The notes beneath the pieces were generated by a model. The model saw only the letters and a program-made list of their open reading frames with translations. It ran no database searches and was not told where the DNA came from. From JANXLS01 sp038227045 (lineage in GTDB: Bacteria > Planctomycetota > SZUA-567 > H5-PLA8), in contig JBBRQD010000024.1 of assembly GCA_038227045.1 (NCBI GenBank), positions 1 through 57,615 of the forward strand: a DNA stretch of 57,615 nucleotides, in the 5' to 3' direction. A program made the translations under genes and the position numbers. Every line of letters begins with the position of its first letter. Position 1 is the first letter of the stretch. Positions 40,355 to 48,509 of the stretch are shown in pieces.

Positions 40355-41791
40355 GTGGACGTAACAAAATATCTGGAAAAGGCGTCAGAAGCAACTAACC
40401 GCCGAAACTACGATTACGCGATTGAACTGTATCTGACCGCCTGCAAAATGGATCCCAACAACGTCATTGCGAGACGTTCGCTGCGCGCGGTCGAGAACCG
40501 CATGTGGCAGGAAAAGGGTTCGTCGTTTCTGGGCAAGACCAAGGTCAACACCGTCTTGTTCCCGGGATTGAATTCGCTGTACATGATGAAGAAATGGGAC
40601 TCGGCGATGGAGAAAGCCGAGGAGATATTGAAGATCGATCCGACCAACTGCGCCGCCATGATGACGCTCGGCAAAGCCGCCAAGGCCGCCGGCTACAACG
40701 CCTGCGCGACCGCCATGTTTGAAGACGTCAAGAATCTGAACGCCGGCGGCAACAACAAAATGCTCATCGAAGCCGCGCGCGAACTGGCGCATCTTTACGA
40801 ACTCGACAATCGCGTGCAGGAAGCGCTGGACGTCTGGGGCCAGGTCAGCAAACAGGTTCCGGGCGACCGCGAAGCCTCGCAAAAGTGGCGCGATCTTTCG
40901 GCGAAGAATGTCACCAGTATCATTGAAAACGCCAGCAAAGACGGCAAGCGCGGGTCCGTCGCGCGCTTGACTCAAACCGACGACCAGCGCAAAGCGGCGT
41001 CGAAACTCGATCTTGAAAAGGGCGACATCAAGAGCGAGGCCGACATGGAAGCCATCGTCGCGCACACCAACGACGAAATTGCGAAGTGCGAAGACGAACG
41101 CACTTTGCCCAAGCTTTACGAAAAGCTCGGCAACGCGTACCGGCAGTTCGGGCGCTACGAGGAATCCAAGAGCGCGTTTGAAAGCGCGCGAGAGAAAGAT
41201 CCCAACAATCCCGCGTTCCTCTTCAAGCTCCACGATCTTGAAATCTGGCGAATGCAATCGGAGTTGAAAAGTCTCGAGCCGGGCGTCAAAGCCGGCGACA
41301 CCGCGGCGAAAGAACAGTACGTGAAGCAGCGCGAACTCTACCTGGATTATCGGTTGAATTCGTTCCTCGATCGCGAAAAGCAATATCCGACCGACAGCAA
41401 GATTCGCTTCGATCTGGGCGCGATCTATTTCGATCTCGCGGAAAAACGCAAAGATCGGGCGCTCTACGACGAAGCCCTCAAACGCTTTCAATCCACCTTT
41501 AAAGACCCGAAATTCCGCACCGAGTCCGGCCTCAAGCTGGGCATCTGTTTCGACGCCAAAGGACAGTACGATCTGGCGCTCAAGCGCTTCGACGAAACAC
41601 TCGCCGGCTTCCCGGTCGAAATCAAGGACGACAAGTGGAAGAGCATCATGTATTACAAGGCGGTGACTTTGACCAAACACAGCAAGATCGAAGACTCCTT
41701 GAAGATCTTTTATGATATTTATGAAGTAGACGTTTCCTTCAAGGATGTCGATAAAATGATCCAGGAGCTGGAAAGCCGCAAAGGTTCGTAG
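40355..41791 (+). CDS. TPR-repeat protein, cytosolic
   Basis: 478 residues with several tetratricopeptide-like helix pairs: near residues 1-40 (YLEKASEATNRRNYDYAIEL, then YLTACKMDPNN), 75-110 (KKWDSAMEKAEEILKIDPTN), 255-300 (YEKLGNAYRQFGRYEESKSA, then FESAREKDPNNPAFL) and 370-445. No signal peptide, so it is a cytosolic scaffold. The start is a GTG at 40355 with GAGGAA eight bases upstream; the longer frame to 40259 runs through a hairpin leader. The STAS-like gene follows after about 50 bp and then a GT2 gene overlaps, suggesting one operon. Confidence 0.8.
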   Translation: MDVTKYLEKASEATNRRNYDYAIELYLTACKMDPNNVIARRSLRAVENRMWQEKGSSFLGKTKVNTVLFPGLNSLYMMKKWDSAMEKAEEILKIDPTNCAAMMTLGKAAKAAGYNACATAMFEDVKNLNAGGNNKMLIEAARELAHLYELDNRVQEALDVWGQVSKQVPGDREASQKWRDLSAKNVTSIIENASKDGKRGSVARLTQTDDQRKAASKLDLEKGDIKSEADMEAIVAHTNDEIAKCEDERTLPKLYEKLGNAYRQFGRYEESKSAFESAREKDPNNPAFLFKLHDLEIWRMQSELKSLEPGVKAGDTAAKEQYVKQRELYLDYRLNSFLDREKQYPTDSKIRFDLGAIYFDLAEKRKDRALYDEALKRFQSTFKDPKFRTESGLKLGICFDAKGQYDLALKRFDETLAGFPVEIKDDKWKSIMYYKAVTLTKHSKIEDSLKIFYDIYEVDVSFKDVDKMIQELESRKGS

Positions 41792-41792
41792 C

Positions 41793-41817
41793 CGTAGGAC
41801 GGACTGCCAGTCCTACG
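41793..41817. repeat. GTAGGAC...GTCCTAC palindrome
   Basis: CGTAGGAC (41793-41800) pairs with GTCCTACG (41810-41817); inside it GGACT-GCC-AGTCC is a second possible stem. It is a short member of the CGTAGGACGGGCTGCCAGCC family at 48343. It lies in the 50-bp gap between the TPR and STAS genes. Confidence 0.65.
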
Positions 41818-41842
41818 CTTGTTTATTTTTCGAGGACCGTTC

Positions 41843-42187
41843 ATGCGGGTGAAAAGCTGCGAAGATGCGGGCATTTCCGGAGAAAAATTCGCCCTGAACG
41901 CCGGCTCCTTGCGCGCGGGGAACGGTCTCCTGCGTTCCGATCTCGCCGCGTTCAAACAGGCCTGCGCGAACTTGTGCGAATCGAATCATCAGAGCGTCTT
42001 TATCGACCTCACTCGCTGCGCCTACATCAGTTCCCTGTTCATCGGCGAACTGGCACAGGCCGTGATGAAAATGACGGCCGGCGGCAAGGAAGTTCACGTG
42101 GAAGTCTCCCCCGAAATTGGAAAAACGCTGCACATGGCCCGCCTGTACCACCTCTTCGCCTACGAAATCTCCTCGCCCATCTTATGA
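41843..42187 (+). CDS. STAS-domain-like protein (anti-sigma-antagonist type)
   Basis: 114 residues. The central block QSVFIDLTRCAYISSLFIGE followed by LAQAVMKM resembles the STAS fold: strand, then the S/T-containing loop before a helix. Conserved SS residues sit where SpoIIAA-type proteins are phosphorylated. KEVHVEVSPEIGKTLHMARL continues the fold. The ATG at 41843 has GAGGA upstream; its stop overlaps the GT2 start (ATGA). It may regulate the glycosyltransferase operon or bind a partner kinase; that is inference. Confidence 0.65.
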   Translation: MRVKSCEDAGISGEKFALNAGSLRAGNGLLRSDLAAFKQACANLCESNHQSVFIDLTRCAYISSLFIGELAQAVMKMTAGGKEVHVEVSPEIGKTLHMARLYHLFAYEISSPIL

Positions 42188-43146
42188 ACCCGACGCCCGG
42201 CCATTCCGCCAGCCACCCGCAATTGTCGGTCGTGGCGCCGATGTTCAACGAATCGGAATGCCTCTCACATTTTTTCGAGCGTGTTGAAAAAGCGCTCGCG
42301 CCGATCGGGTTGAGTTACGAAATCGTCTGCGTCAACGACGGCAGCCGCGACGACACCCTCGCGCTCCTGCGCCAGAATCGCACGCGCAATCCCGCCATTA
42401 AGATCGTGAACCTCTCGCGCAATTTTGGCAAAGATGTCGCGCTCAGCGCCGGCATCGACCACGCGCGCGGCGACGCCGTGGTGCCGATCGATTCCGATTT
42501 GCAGGATCCGCCCGAACTCATCGCCGACTTTGTCGCGAAGTGGCGCGAGGGCTTCGACGTCGTCTACGGCACGCGCCGCACGCGCCAGGGCGAAGGCTGG
42601 TTCAAGCGCGCGTCGGCGAACTGCTTCTACCACGTCATCGCAAGCATGACGGCCATCGAGATTCCGCACAACACCGGCGATTTCAGGCTTATGGATCGGC
42701 GCGTCGTCGATGCCATCGGCCGGCTGCCCGAACGCAGTCGGTTCATGAAAGGCCTGTTTGCCTGGGTCGGTTTCCGCCAGACGGCGGTGCACTACGATCG
42801 CCAGCCGCGCCACAAAGGCGCCACGAAATGGAATTACTGGCGCCTCTGGAATTTCGCCATCGACGGCATCACGTCGTTCAGCTCGTTTCCGCTGAAGATC
42901 TGGAGCTACGTGGGTGTTTCAATCGCGTGCGTCGCAATTGTCTACGCACTGGTCCGAATCGTGGGACATTTCCTCGGCTTTTTCAATCAACAGCAGGGCT
43001 ACGACTCAACCTTGGTGACGATTCTGTTTCTCGGTGGAATCCAGCTCATTTCGCTGGGCGTCATCGGCGAATATCTCGCGCGCATTTACATCGAAGTCAA
43101 AGGCCGGCCGCTGTATCTGGTCCGGGATCTGGATGGATTCGAATGA
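42184..43146 (+). CDS. Glycosyltransferase family 2 (polyprenyl-phosphate sugar transferase type)
   Basis: 320 residues. The GT2 catalytic domain has LSVVAPMFNES, EIVCVNDGSRDDT, NLSRNFGKDVALSAGIDHAR, DSDLQDPPELI and a late YDRQPRHKGATKW. Two membrane helices (about 230-300) place it with GtrB/DPM1-like enzymes that move a sugar from a nucleotide to a polyprenyl phosphate at the inner membrane. The true start is the ATG at 42184 inside the STAS stop; the longer frame from 41974 merely overlaps STAS. Its last 50 bp overlap the tail of the opposing GT87 gene. Confidence 0.92.
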   Translation: MNPTPGHSASHPQLSVVAPMFNESECLSHFFERVEKALAPIGLSYEIVCVNDGSRDDTLALLRQNRTRNPAIKIVNLSRNFGKDVALSAGIDHARGDAVVPIDSDLQDPPELIADFVAKWREGFDVVYGTRRTRQGEGWFKRASANCFYHVIASMTAIEIPHNTGDFRLMDRRVVDAIGRLPERSRFMKGLFAWVGFRQTAVHYDRQPRHKGATKWNYWRLWNFAIDGITSFSSFPLKIWSYVGVSIACVAIVYALVRIVGHFLGFFNQQQGYDSTLVTILFLGGIQLISLGVIGEYLARIYIEVKGRPLYLVRDLDGFE

Positions 43147-44560
43147 AGTCGGCGCTGTAACTGGTTCGATCTCGCAGCGCAGTTGCCAATGCCACATAGA
43201 GAACGATCAACGCGAACGTGGTGAATCCAAGCGCGCGCAGATATTCGCCCGTCGCGGGGCTGATGGAAAGAAGAATGAATGCCGCCCATGCCAGCGTTTT
43301 CGGCGTGTCGCTCAACTTCTTCTGCTGCAATAAAGCCACGAGCGTCGCAACCGGAATCGCCAGCACCACCAAATGAGCGATGCGCGTCAGCGGCGAAATC
43401 AGAGTCATCGCTACCGTCACGAGACTCCACGACAGCGCCGCCGCAAAAGTGTTCCGCCGCGTTCTCCCTCGGAATGTCAGCTCGATTGTGACACACATCA
43501 ACGCCACCGACATCATTTTCCAAATTAGATTAACTTTCATTATATCAAGATTCGCGATGTTGACGGTACGCGGCTTGTCCCCGGATTTCCGCAGCGCGGG
43601 CGACGGCGTCAAAAGGCTGGTCAACACACCCTTGATACTGACGCCCACACCTTCGGGGCTGTCCGAATCATGAGGATCCAATTGACGCGGCCGGCCGATG
43701 ATGATGCGGTTGGGATCGGAATCGGACTGTTCTGCACCGGCGGTTTTTCCCAGCGCAAAAGATTTGTACGCGTCGAGGTATTTCAGATTCGTCTCCCAGC
43801 CTAGAAAAATGCCCGGCACGACGAACAGAAACAGAAACAATCCAAGTGCGCCGCCGAGCATCGCCCAGCGCCGCAAACTCCACAGAAAATAAACACCGAA
43901 GAGTCCCGGAGTCAATTTTATCGCCGTTCCCAGTGCCACCGCCAATCCGCAGAACAACCCGCCGCGCGGAATCTCGCCACCGTTCTGCGCCCAGCGGCGA
44001 TCGAAATAAAGTGCGAGAGTCAGCAAGAATAAAAGATAGAGATTCGCATTGCTTTCATTGGTATTCGAATGAATGAACCGCCAACAAAACGCCAGCGTCA
44101 ATAGCATCCCCGCAAGCGGCAGTAGCCAAAGCGGCGTGGCGGCCCCATACTCCGAAAGCGGCGGCCAAAGCAATTTCCGAAGCATCAAAAAAGAAGCCGC
44201 GAGAAGCAGCGCGTTCAGCGCATAAAAAAAAGCCAGCGCGGTATTGTACGGAAAATAGGAGAGCGGCAGCATTGGAAACACGGCGAAGAGCGGCGGGTAT
44301 TCATAAGGCCGGTGAGGCACCGAAGTGCCCTGCCAATCGTAAATATTGCGGCCGAGCCGCGCCTGTTCGCCAGCCGAATAAAACGCCGTGAAGTCGTTCC
44401 CGAGCTTTCCCCTTTTGGCCGGCTCGTCGGTTTTCAGAGGCAGATCCGCTCGGCCGTGTTCGACACATTGCCAGCCATACACGATGGCAAACGCAACGAG
44501 CAACGCAGCAACAATCAGGCGGATCGTGCGATACTGCGGGTGCGGCAGGCTGTCCGGCAT
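43097..44560 (-). CDS. GT87-like membrane mannosyltransferase
   Basis: 487 residues, about ten membrane helices. The family signature is visible near the N-terminus: NDFTAFYSAGEQARLGRNIYD, then RPYEYPPLFAVFPMLP. GT87 enzymes use polyprenyl-phosphate sugars and add mannose or arabinose on the outer face of the membrane, so this could use the product of the GT2 gene it faces. The two genes converge and overlap by 50 bp. The ATG at 44560 is used; no strong RBS. Donor and acceptor not predictable. Confidence 0.8.
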   Translation of the reverse strand: MPDSLPHPQYRTIRLIVAALLVAFAIVYGWQCVEHGRADLPLKTDEPAKRGKLGNDFTAFYSAGEQARLGRNIYDWQGTSVPHRPYEYPPLFAVFPMLPLSYFPYNTALAFFYALNALLLAASFLMLRKLLWPPLSEYGAATPLWLLPLAGMLLTLAFCWRFIHSNTNESNANLYLLFLLTLALYFDRRWAQNGGEIPRGGLFCGLAVALGTAIKLTPGLFGVYFLWSLRRWAMLGGALGLFLFLFVVPGIFLGWETNLKYLDAYKSFALGKTAGAEQSDSDPNRIIIGRPRQLDPHDSDSPEGVGVSIKGVLTSLLTPSPALRKSGDKPRTVNIANLDIMKVNLIWKMMSVALMCVTIELTFRGRTRRNTFAAALSWSLVTVAMTLISPLTRIAHLVVLAIPVATLVALLQQKKLSDTPKTLAWAAFILLSISPATGEYLRALGFTTFALIVLYVALATALRDRTSYSADFIRIHPDPGPDTAAGL

Positions 44561-44719
44561 GCATCATTCCTGAAAAATCGCGCAAGCGAGCGGCGCGCCG
44601 TCCGTTAAGGTCGATGGTTGAATGCGATTTTAACGCGTGCGCGCTTCATTGCATCGCGAATTTGAATATCTTCAGTTTTCGATTTTTACTCCAAGGCCCG
44701 TTGTATTAATATCCACTCC

Positions 44720-45466
44720 ATGAGTGCCAACGACAATTTCCAATCGGCCCAACCCGCGTCCACCGGTCCCGGCGCAAATCCACCCAGCGCGCCGAATCCA
44801 GCCGCCGTGCGCAGACGCTGGGCGCCGCCGCCACCGTCTAATTTGTCAACATTTAAAATTGTGCTGGTGATCGGCCTGGCTGCGGTGCTTGCCGTGGCGC
44901 TTGTCGCGGCGCTCCATTATGTATTGACGCCGGCTCCCGTGGCGGCCAAGGTGGTTCTGGGCGAAGAATTCAAGGATCGCGTCAACGAAATGGCGGATTT
45001 CGCGTTTTCTCCGCCGCGCCATTGGAACATCGACGACCGCACGCGGAAATACACGTACTACGTTCAGGGGCCGAAAGAAGCCGGCTTTTCGCCGCTGATG
45101 ATTTTCACCAGCACGCCCGCGCCCGGGACCATGTCCACATTTTTAGACGAACACAAAAAACGCATCCAAAATGAAGAACCCAGCACGCAATTCATCAGCG
45201 AAGAAGACGATTCCATCGACGGTTGCCGCGCCAAGCGCATTGAATACGATTGCGATTACAGGGAAACCGACACCTCGCCCCTCGTAAAATTGCGGACGAT
45301 GCAATTCGTTGTCAAAGATCCGTCGTTCCCGGTCTTCTACAAAATTACCTGCCATTCAACATTAGAGACTTACGCGTCCCACGTGCCGATATTCGAAGCC
45401 AGCGCGCACTCGTTTCGCCGAGTCGAAGTGAAGGCCAGAATCAAGTACCTGCCACCCGAGAAATAA
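44720..45466 (+). CDS. Membrane-anchored protein with periplasmic domain
   Basis: 248 residues. The N-terminal 50 are Pro/Ala/Ser-rich, then one membrane helix (TFKIVLVIGLAAVLAVALVA, about 50-75). The outer domain contains FAFSPPRHWNIDDR, PLMIFTSTPAPGTMSTFLDE, a central VKLRTMQFVV and a final FRRVEV. This resembles PsbP/DcrB-like stress proteins in pattern (an S-P-W-x strand, then a long hairpin), but I cannot assign a family. It precedes a ferredoxin-like gene by 2 bp. The AT-rich bases before the ATG include TATTAAT, a plausible -10. Confidence 0.65.
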   Translation: MSANDNFQSAQPASTGPGANPPSAPNPAAVRRRWAPPPPSNLSTFKIVLVIGLAAVLAVALVAALHYVLTPAPVAAKVVLGEEFKDRVNEMADFAFSPPRHWNIDDRTRKYTYYVQGPKEAGFSPLMIFTSTPAPGTMSTFLDEHKKRIQNEEPSTQFISEEDDSIDGCRAKRIEYDCDYRETDTSPLVKLRTMQFVVKDPSFPVFYKITCHSTLETYASHVPIFEASAHSFRRVEVKARIKYLPPEK

Positions 45467-45468
45467 AA

Positions 45469-45807
45469 GTGAGCGCAACCGCCGCGTATCTTCAAAAGCA
45501 CATTCTGGTCTGCACGGACGAATCCTCCTGCGGCGGGCAGCACGGTGCGCGCGTGCGCAAGGAACTCAAGCACGAATTGCGCGCCCGGGATTTGCGCCAC
45601 ATCTACCGCGACGGCGAATGCTCCTGCCTCGGCTTGTGCCGCAAAGGCGTCAACGCGGTGATCTGGCCCGAAGGCACGTATCTGGCCGGATTGACGGAAG
45701 ACGACATCCCGCGCCTGGTCGATTATCTGGAAGGAAAAGGCGCGCGCTTGACCGACCTGGAAGCCCGCGCCGCCGAAAAAATCGAGCTCAAGAAACAAGA
45801 AAAGTAG
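45469..45807 (+). CDS. Thioredoxin-like 2Fe-2S ferredoxin
   Basis: 112 residues. Cysteines lie in HILVCTDESSCGG and, after about 30 residues, in GECSCLGLCRKGVNAVIWPEG, the four-cysteine layout of thioredoxin-like [2Fe-2S] ferredoxins (NuoE-like). They carry single electrons in the cytosol. The GTG at 45469 starts two bases after the upstream stop, so the pair is coupled. The tail is basic and charged (EKIELKKQEK). Electron partner not evident. Confidence 0.85.
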   Translation: MSATAAYLQKHILVCTDESSCGGQHGARVRKELKHELRARDLRHIYRDGECSCLGLCRKGVNAVIWPEGTYLAGLTEDDIPRLVDYLEGKGARLTDLEARAAEKIELKKQEK

Positions 45808-45819
45808 TTCACAAAAAAC

Positions 45820-45865
45820 ATCTGCGGTAATCCGCGTTAGTCGGCGTTCATCCGCGATAAAGTAG
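45820..45865. repeat. TCTGCGGTAATCCGCG-type intergenic repeat
   Basis: A short stretch with ATCTGCGGTAATCCGCG and TTCATCCGCGATAAAGTAG, related in inverted sense to the element at 1449-1490. It fills the gap between two convergent genes. Confidence 0.5.
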
Positions 45866-45892
45866 ATCACCGATTTCAAAATCCGTTCGGGA

Positions 45893-47236
45893 TCACCAGA
45901 TAGACATCGGATCGGGCGATTCGTCCTGTTCGAGCACCAGCAATTTCGCATTCGAATCCGCGCACCCGGGAATGCCCGTGCGCGGTCCGCCTTCCGCGCC
46001 CTCGCCTTGATCGACGATGCGTCCGGCGGCCGGATCGATCCAATAAAAACGGTAGAATCCCGGCGGCAGCGCGAGCGCCAATCCGAACGCTGCCGGCTCG
46101 CCGAAGTAGGCGAAGAAGCGTCCCGTCCCATCTTCCGCCGCAAAATGAACCGCATCCTGCCGCATCGGCGCAAGTATTTCCGGACAGGGCCGCAGCGCCC
46201 CCCGCCCCGCCCACGCCACGCCAAAACGCGCGATTGCCGCGACCGTTTCCAGCAGCCGCGCGTCGCGCGCGCCCTCCACGCGAAGATCGACGACCGGCCA
46301 GTAGCCGCGAAAAAACGCGCGCCACAGCCAGTCGCTTCGCGCGCTATCCAATGCGCTTTCGGCAAAACGCAACAGCGCCGGCTGACGCCGCGGAGCGCGG
46401 CTGAACAGAAACTCCGCATCGCTTGCACCCGCAGCGGATTCGGCTCGCCACAGCGCCTCTGAAAAATCGAGCGATGCATCCGCCAGAAATTCGCGCGACG
46501 TGTCGAACGGCGCGGCTTGAGCGGCGTGCTTTTCGCGCAGCACATCCGAACGCCGCGCTGCAATCCACGGGCCGAGGCGCGCGGGCGACAGATCCTCGCC
46601 GTGTCGCGCGAGCGTCTCCGCGACGCGCGCGCAGAGCACGCGTTCAAGCGCGCTGGGTGCGCCGGACGCATTGCGGAAGATTTCGATCCACAGACCGCGG
46701 AAGCCTCGCGCGGCGGAGCAGACCCAATCCGCCACGGTGCTGAGCGTTGCCAAAAGGCACTCGTCGGCTTGCCCAGTGGACGCGGCCGACACCGAAAGCC
46801 CCTGAATATTCCCGCCTTTCCTGAACGGCCCCGCCGCGTCACCGGACGAGGCATCGAACAACGAAAGGCCAATCATCAGCCCCGACGACGCGGCGGCTTC
46901 GAGCAAAAATTTGAGCCGCGTAAACGCGCCTTCGTCGCGCCGCTCCAGATCGTACAGCGCGCCTCCAGCTCCTCCGGACTCAATAATATGCTTGCGCGCG
47001 AACAGGCAGGAATCTTCGGACGGTCCATTGAGCGGCACCACCAAATGGCGCACGCCCTTGGCGGCCAGGCGATCCATCATGCCGCGTTGATCGCAGCCGC
47101 GTTGCATCGGCTCCACTGTTTGAACGCCCGCCCACGCCGCGTTGCTCCCGCGCACTTCCGGCAAAAGAAGCGGAAGCGTCGCCAGCGTGCGCACAGCGCG
47201 GCGGTCTTTCAAAGTGCTGTCGATGGGATCGCTCAT
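45893..47236 (-). CDS. Glycoside-hydrolase-like protein, distant
   Basis: 447 residues, no signal peptide seen. Segments such as LAAKGVRHLVVPLNG, FLLEAAASSGLMIGLSLFDAS and FRGLWIEIFRNASG have the periodicity of a TIM-barrel glycosidase. A C-terminal block (ALPPGFYRFYWIDPAAGRIV) looks like the beta-sandwich after the barrel in DUF4038-type or collagen-binding-like proteins. No catalytic acid pair can be assigned. The start is the ATG at 47236; the frame to 47284 enters a repeat. Tentative family. Confidence 0.5.
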   Translation of the reverse strand: MSDPIDSTLKDRRAVRTLATLPLLLPEVRGSNAAWAGVQTVEPMQRGCDQRGMMDRLAAKGVRHLVVPLNGPSEDSCLFARKHIIESGGAGGALYDLERRDEGAFTRLKFLLEAAASSGLMIGLSLFDASSGDAAGPFRKGGNIQGLSVSAASTGQADECLLATLSTVADWVCSAARGFRGLWIEIFRNASGAPSALERVLCARVAETLARHGEDLSPARLGPWIAARRSDVLREKHAAQAAPFDTSREFLADASLDFSEALWRAESAAGASDAEFLFSRAPRRQPALLRFAESALDSARSDWLWRAFFRGYWPVVDLRVEGARDARLLETVAAIARFGVAWAGRGALRPCPEILAPMRQDAVHFAAEDGTGRFFAYFGEPAAFGLALALPPGFYRFYWIDPAAGRIVDQGEGAEGGPRTGIPGCADSNAKLLVLEQDESPDPMSIW

Positions 47237-47272
47237 TGATTCGGTTTCAGGTTCCAGGTTTCGTAAGCGTTC

Positions 47273-47349
47273 AGAGCCGCGCACGTCAGTAAGCGGCTTT
47301 ATCTTGCGCTGCGAGACAGTCTTGGCCGCTCACTGACGTGCGCGGCTCT
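47273..47349. repeat. Inverted repeat AGAGCCGCGCACGTCAG...
   Basis: Arms of 25 bp (47273-47297 and 47325-47349), inverted with a single mismatch, start AGAGCCGCGCACGTCAGTAA. The right arm includes the stop codon of the GT9 gene. The element resembles GAGCCGCG-type dispersed repeats of planctomycetes and verrucomicrobia. Confidence 0.85.
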
Positions 47350-48334
47350 TGTCAGGTTTCAAGTTCAATACTGCATTCAATACTGTTTCCACGGCGAGCA
47401 AATTCAAATCGCGATTTGCCGCCGTCACGACGCTGACGTTCTCTCCAATCGGCGCCCACACATCCGGATCGGTGGGACCGAAGATGGCGAGCGTCGGCAC
47501 CGCGCGCGCGGCCAGATGCGACATGCCGGAATCGTTGCCGACATAGAACGCGCAGGAGTATAACAGCGCCAGCACTTCGCGCAAAGGCCGGTGCGCAATG
47601 GCCCGCCAGATTACCTCCGATGGCATCGCGGCTTCGAATTCTCGGCGCACCTGATCGTCGGCCGGGCCGAAGAAGACAAGCGGCTCGCAATCCATTTCGC
47701 GCGCGATACTGGCCGCGAGTTCGGCAAAACGCGCTGCTGGCCAGCATTTTTTCCGTCCGCCGCTGCCCGGATGAATCGCGGCAAAACAATGCGAAGAACC
47801 GCCGGAGGTGGCGAGAAACTCGCGTGCGGTCTGCAGTTCTTCAGCGGTAAACACGAGCCAGCTCAGACGCTCGATTCGAGCCGGGTCGAGCGCGTCGCGC
47901 ACATTATAGTCGCCAACGAGTGGCGCGAGCGGATTAAGCAGACAGCGCGCCGCATGGCACGCAATCGCGCCGCCCGACGCAACAGGCGGATCGATTCGCA
48001 GAATGGTCTCGACGCCAAGTGACGCCAGCTTCTGTTCAATCGCGAGTGTGTCGCCATTCAAATAAAGCACCGCCGATTGAGTGCGTTTCAGTATCTCGGC
48101 GGCATCGTTCGAAAGTGCGGCGCCCGCTGCAAACAGGCCGAGCCAGCCGCTCGACGAAAAATCAACGACACGCAAAGACGGGTCGTCGCGCCGCAAAAAC
48201 GCGAAGCTCGAGGGAGTGCCGAGCACAGTCAGACTTTGCGCGCCGGCTTCGTGCAGCGCGCTTAGAGCCGGAAGAGTCAGGAGCGCGTCTCCCAGGGCTC
48301 CAGGGCGAATCACAAGAACATTGCCGAGGGTCAT
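47330..48334 (-). CDS. Glycosyltransferase family 9 (heptosyltransferase-like)
   Basis: 334 residues. NVLVIRPGALGDALLTLPAL at the N-terminus, AAIHPGSGGRKKCWP (about 188), VGNDSGMSHLAA and AIFGPTDPDVWAPIG are signatures of ADP-heptose:LPS heptosyltransferases. These cytosolic enzymes extend the lipopolysaccharide core. The last residues (DKSRARQ) and stop are encoded by a 25-bp arm of an inverted repeat, so the native C-terminus was probably replaced. The ATG at 48334 is used. It faces away from the GTPase gene across a palindromic repeat. Confidence 0.9.
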   Translation of the reverse strand: MTLGNVLVIRPGALGDALLTLPALSALHEAGAQSLTVLGTPSSFAFLRRDDPSLRVVDFSSSGWLGLFAAGAALSNDAAEILKRTQSAVLYLNGDTLAIEQKLASLGVETILRIDPPVASGGAIACHAARCLLNPLAPLVGDYNVRDALDPARIERLSWLVFTAEELQTAREFLATSGGSSHCFAAIHPGSGGRKKCWPAARFAELAASIAREMDCEPLVFFGPADDQVRREFEAAMPSEVIWRAIAHRPLREVLALLYSCAFYVGNDSGMSHLAARAVPTLAIFGPTDPDVWAPIGENVSVVTAANRDLNLLAVETVLNAVLNLKPDKSRARQ

Positions 48335-48342
48335 GGATGAAT

Positions 48343-48458
48343 CGTAGGACGGGCTGCCAGCCCGTCCAGAGGAAAGTGGAAGGGGCGTCTTGCCTAGTTC
48401 GTAGTTCCGCCTTCAGGCGGTCTTTGTTTCCGAACCGCCTGAAGGCGGGACTACGAAC
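48343..48458. repeat. Composite palindromic region between divergent genes
   Basis: It contains GGACGGGCTGCCAGCCCGTCC (about 48346-48366) and a larger inverted repeat with 25-bp arms (48397-48421 and 48434-48458; GTTCGTAGTTCCGCCTTCAG at the start, one mismatch). The CCGCCTGAAGGCGG core also occurs at 30818. Promoters of the divergent GT9 and GTPase genes should lie here or close by. Confidence 0.85.
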
Positions 48459-48509
48459 GTCTGTCCTACGCTTTGCCTTCGGGTTCGACAGATTATAGTG
48501 CTTAATAGA

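Noticed and set aside
40385..41680. Minus-strand 431-residue frame over the TPR gene
   Set aside because: The plus strand has a good Shine-Dalgarno and TPR periodicity; the minus frame is Phe/Val-rich shadow sequence.
45370..46872. Minus-strand 500-residue frame overlapping the glycosidase-like gene and the two plus-strand genes
   Set aside because: Arg/Ser/Cys-rich composition, opposes the ferredoxin gene and lacks a domain; the other minus frame (45893-47236) has a better protein-like sequence.
16041..48458. CRISPR array among the repeats
   Set aside because: Repeats are inverted, few and not regularly spaced; no cas-like gene is present.
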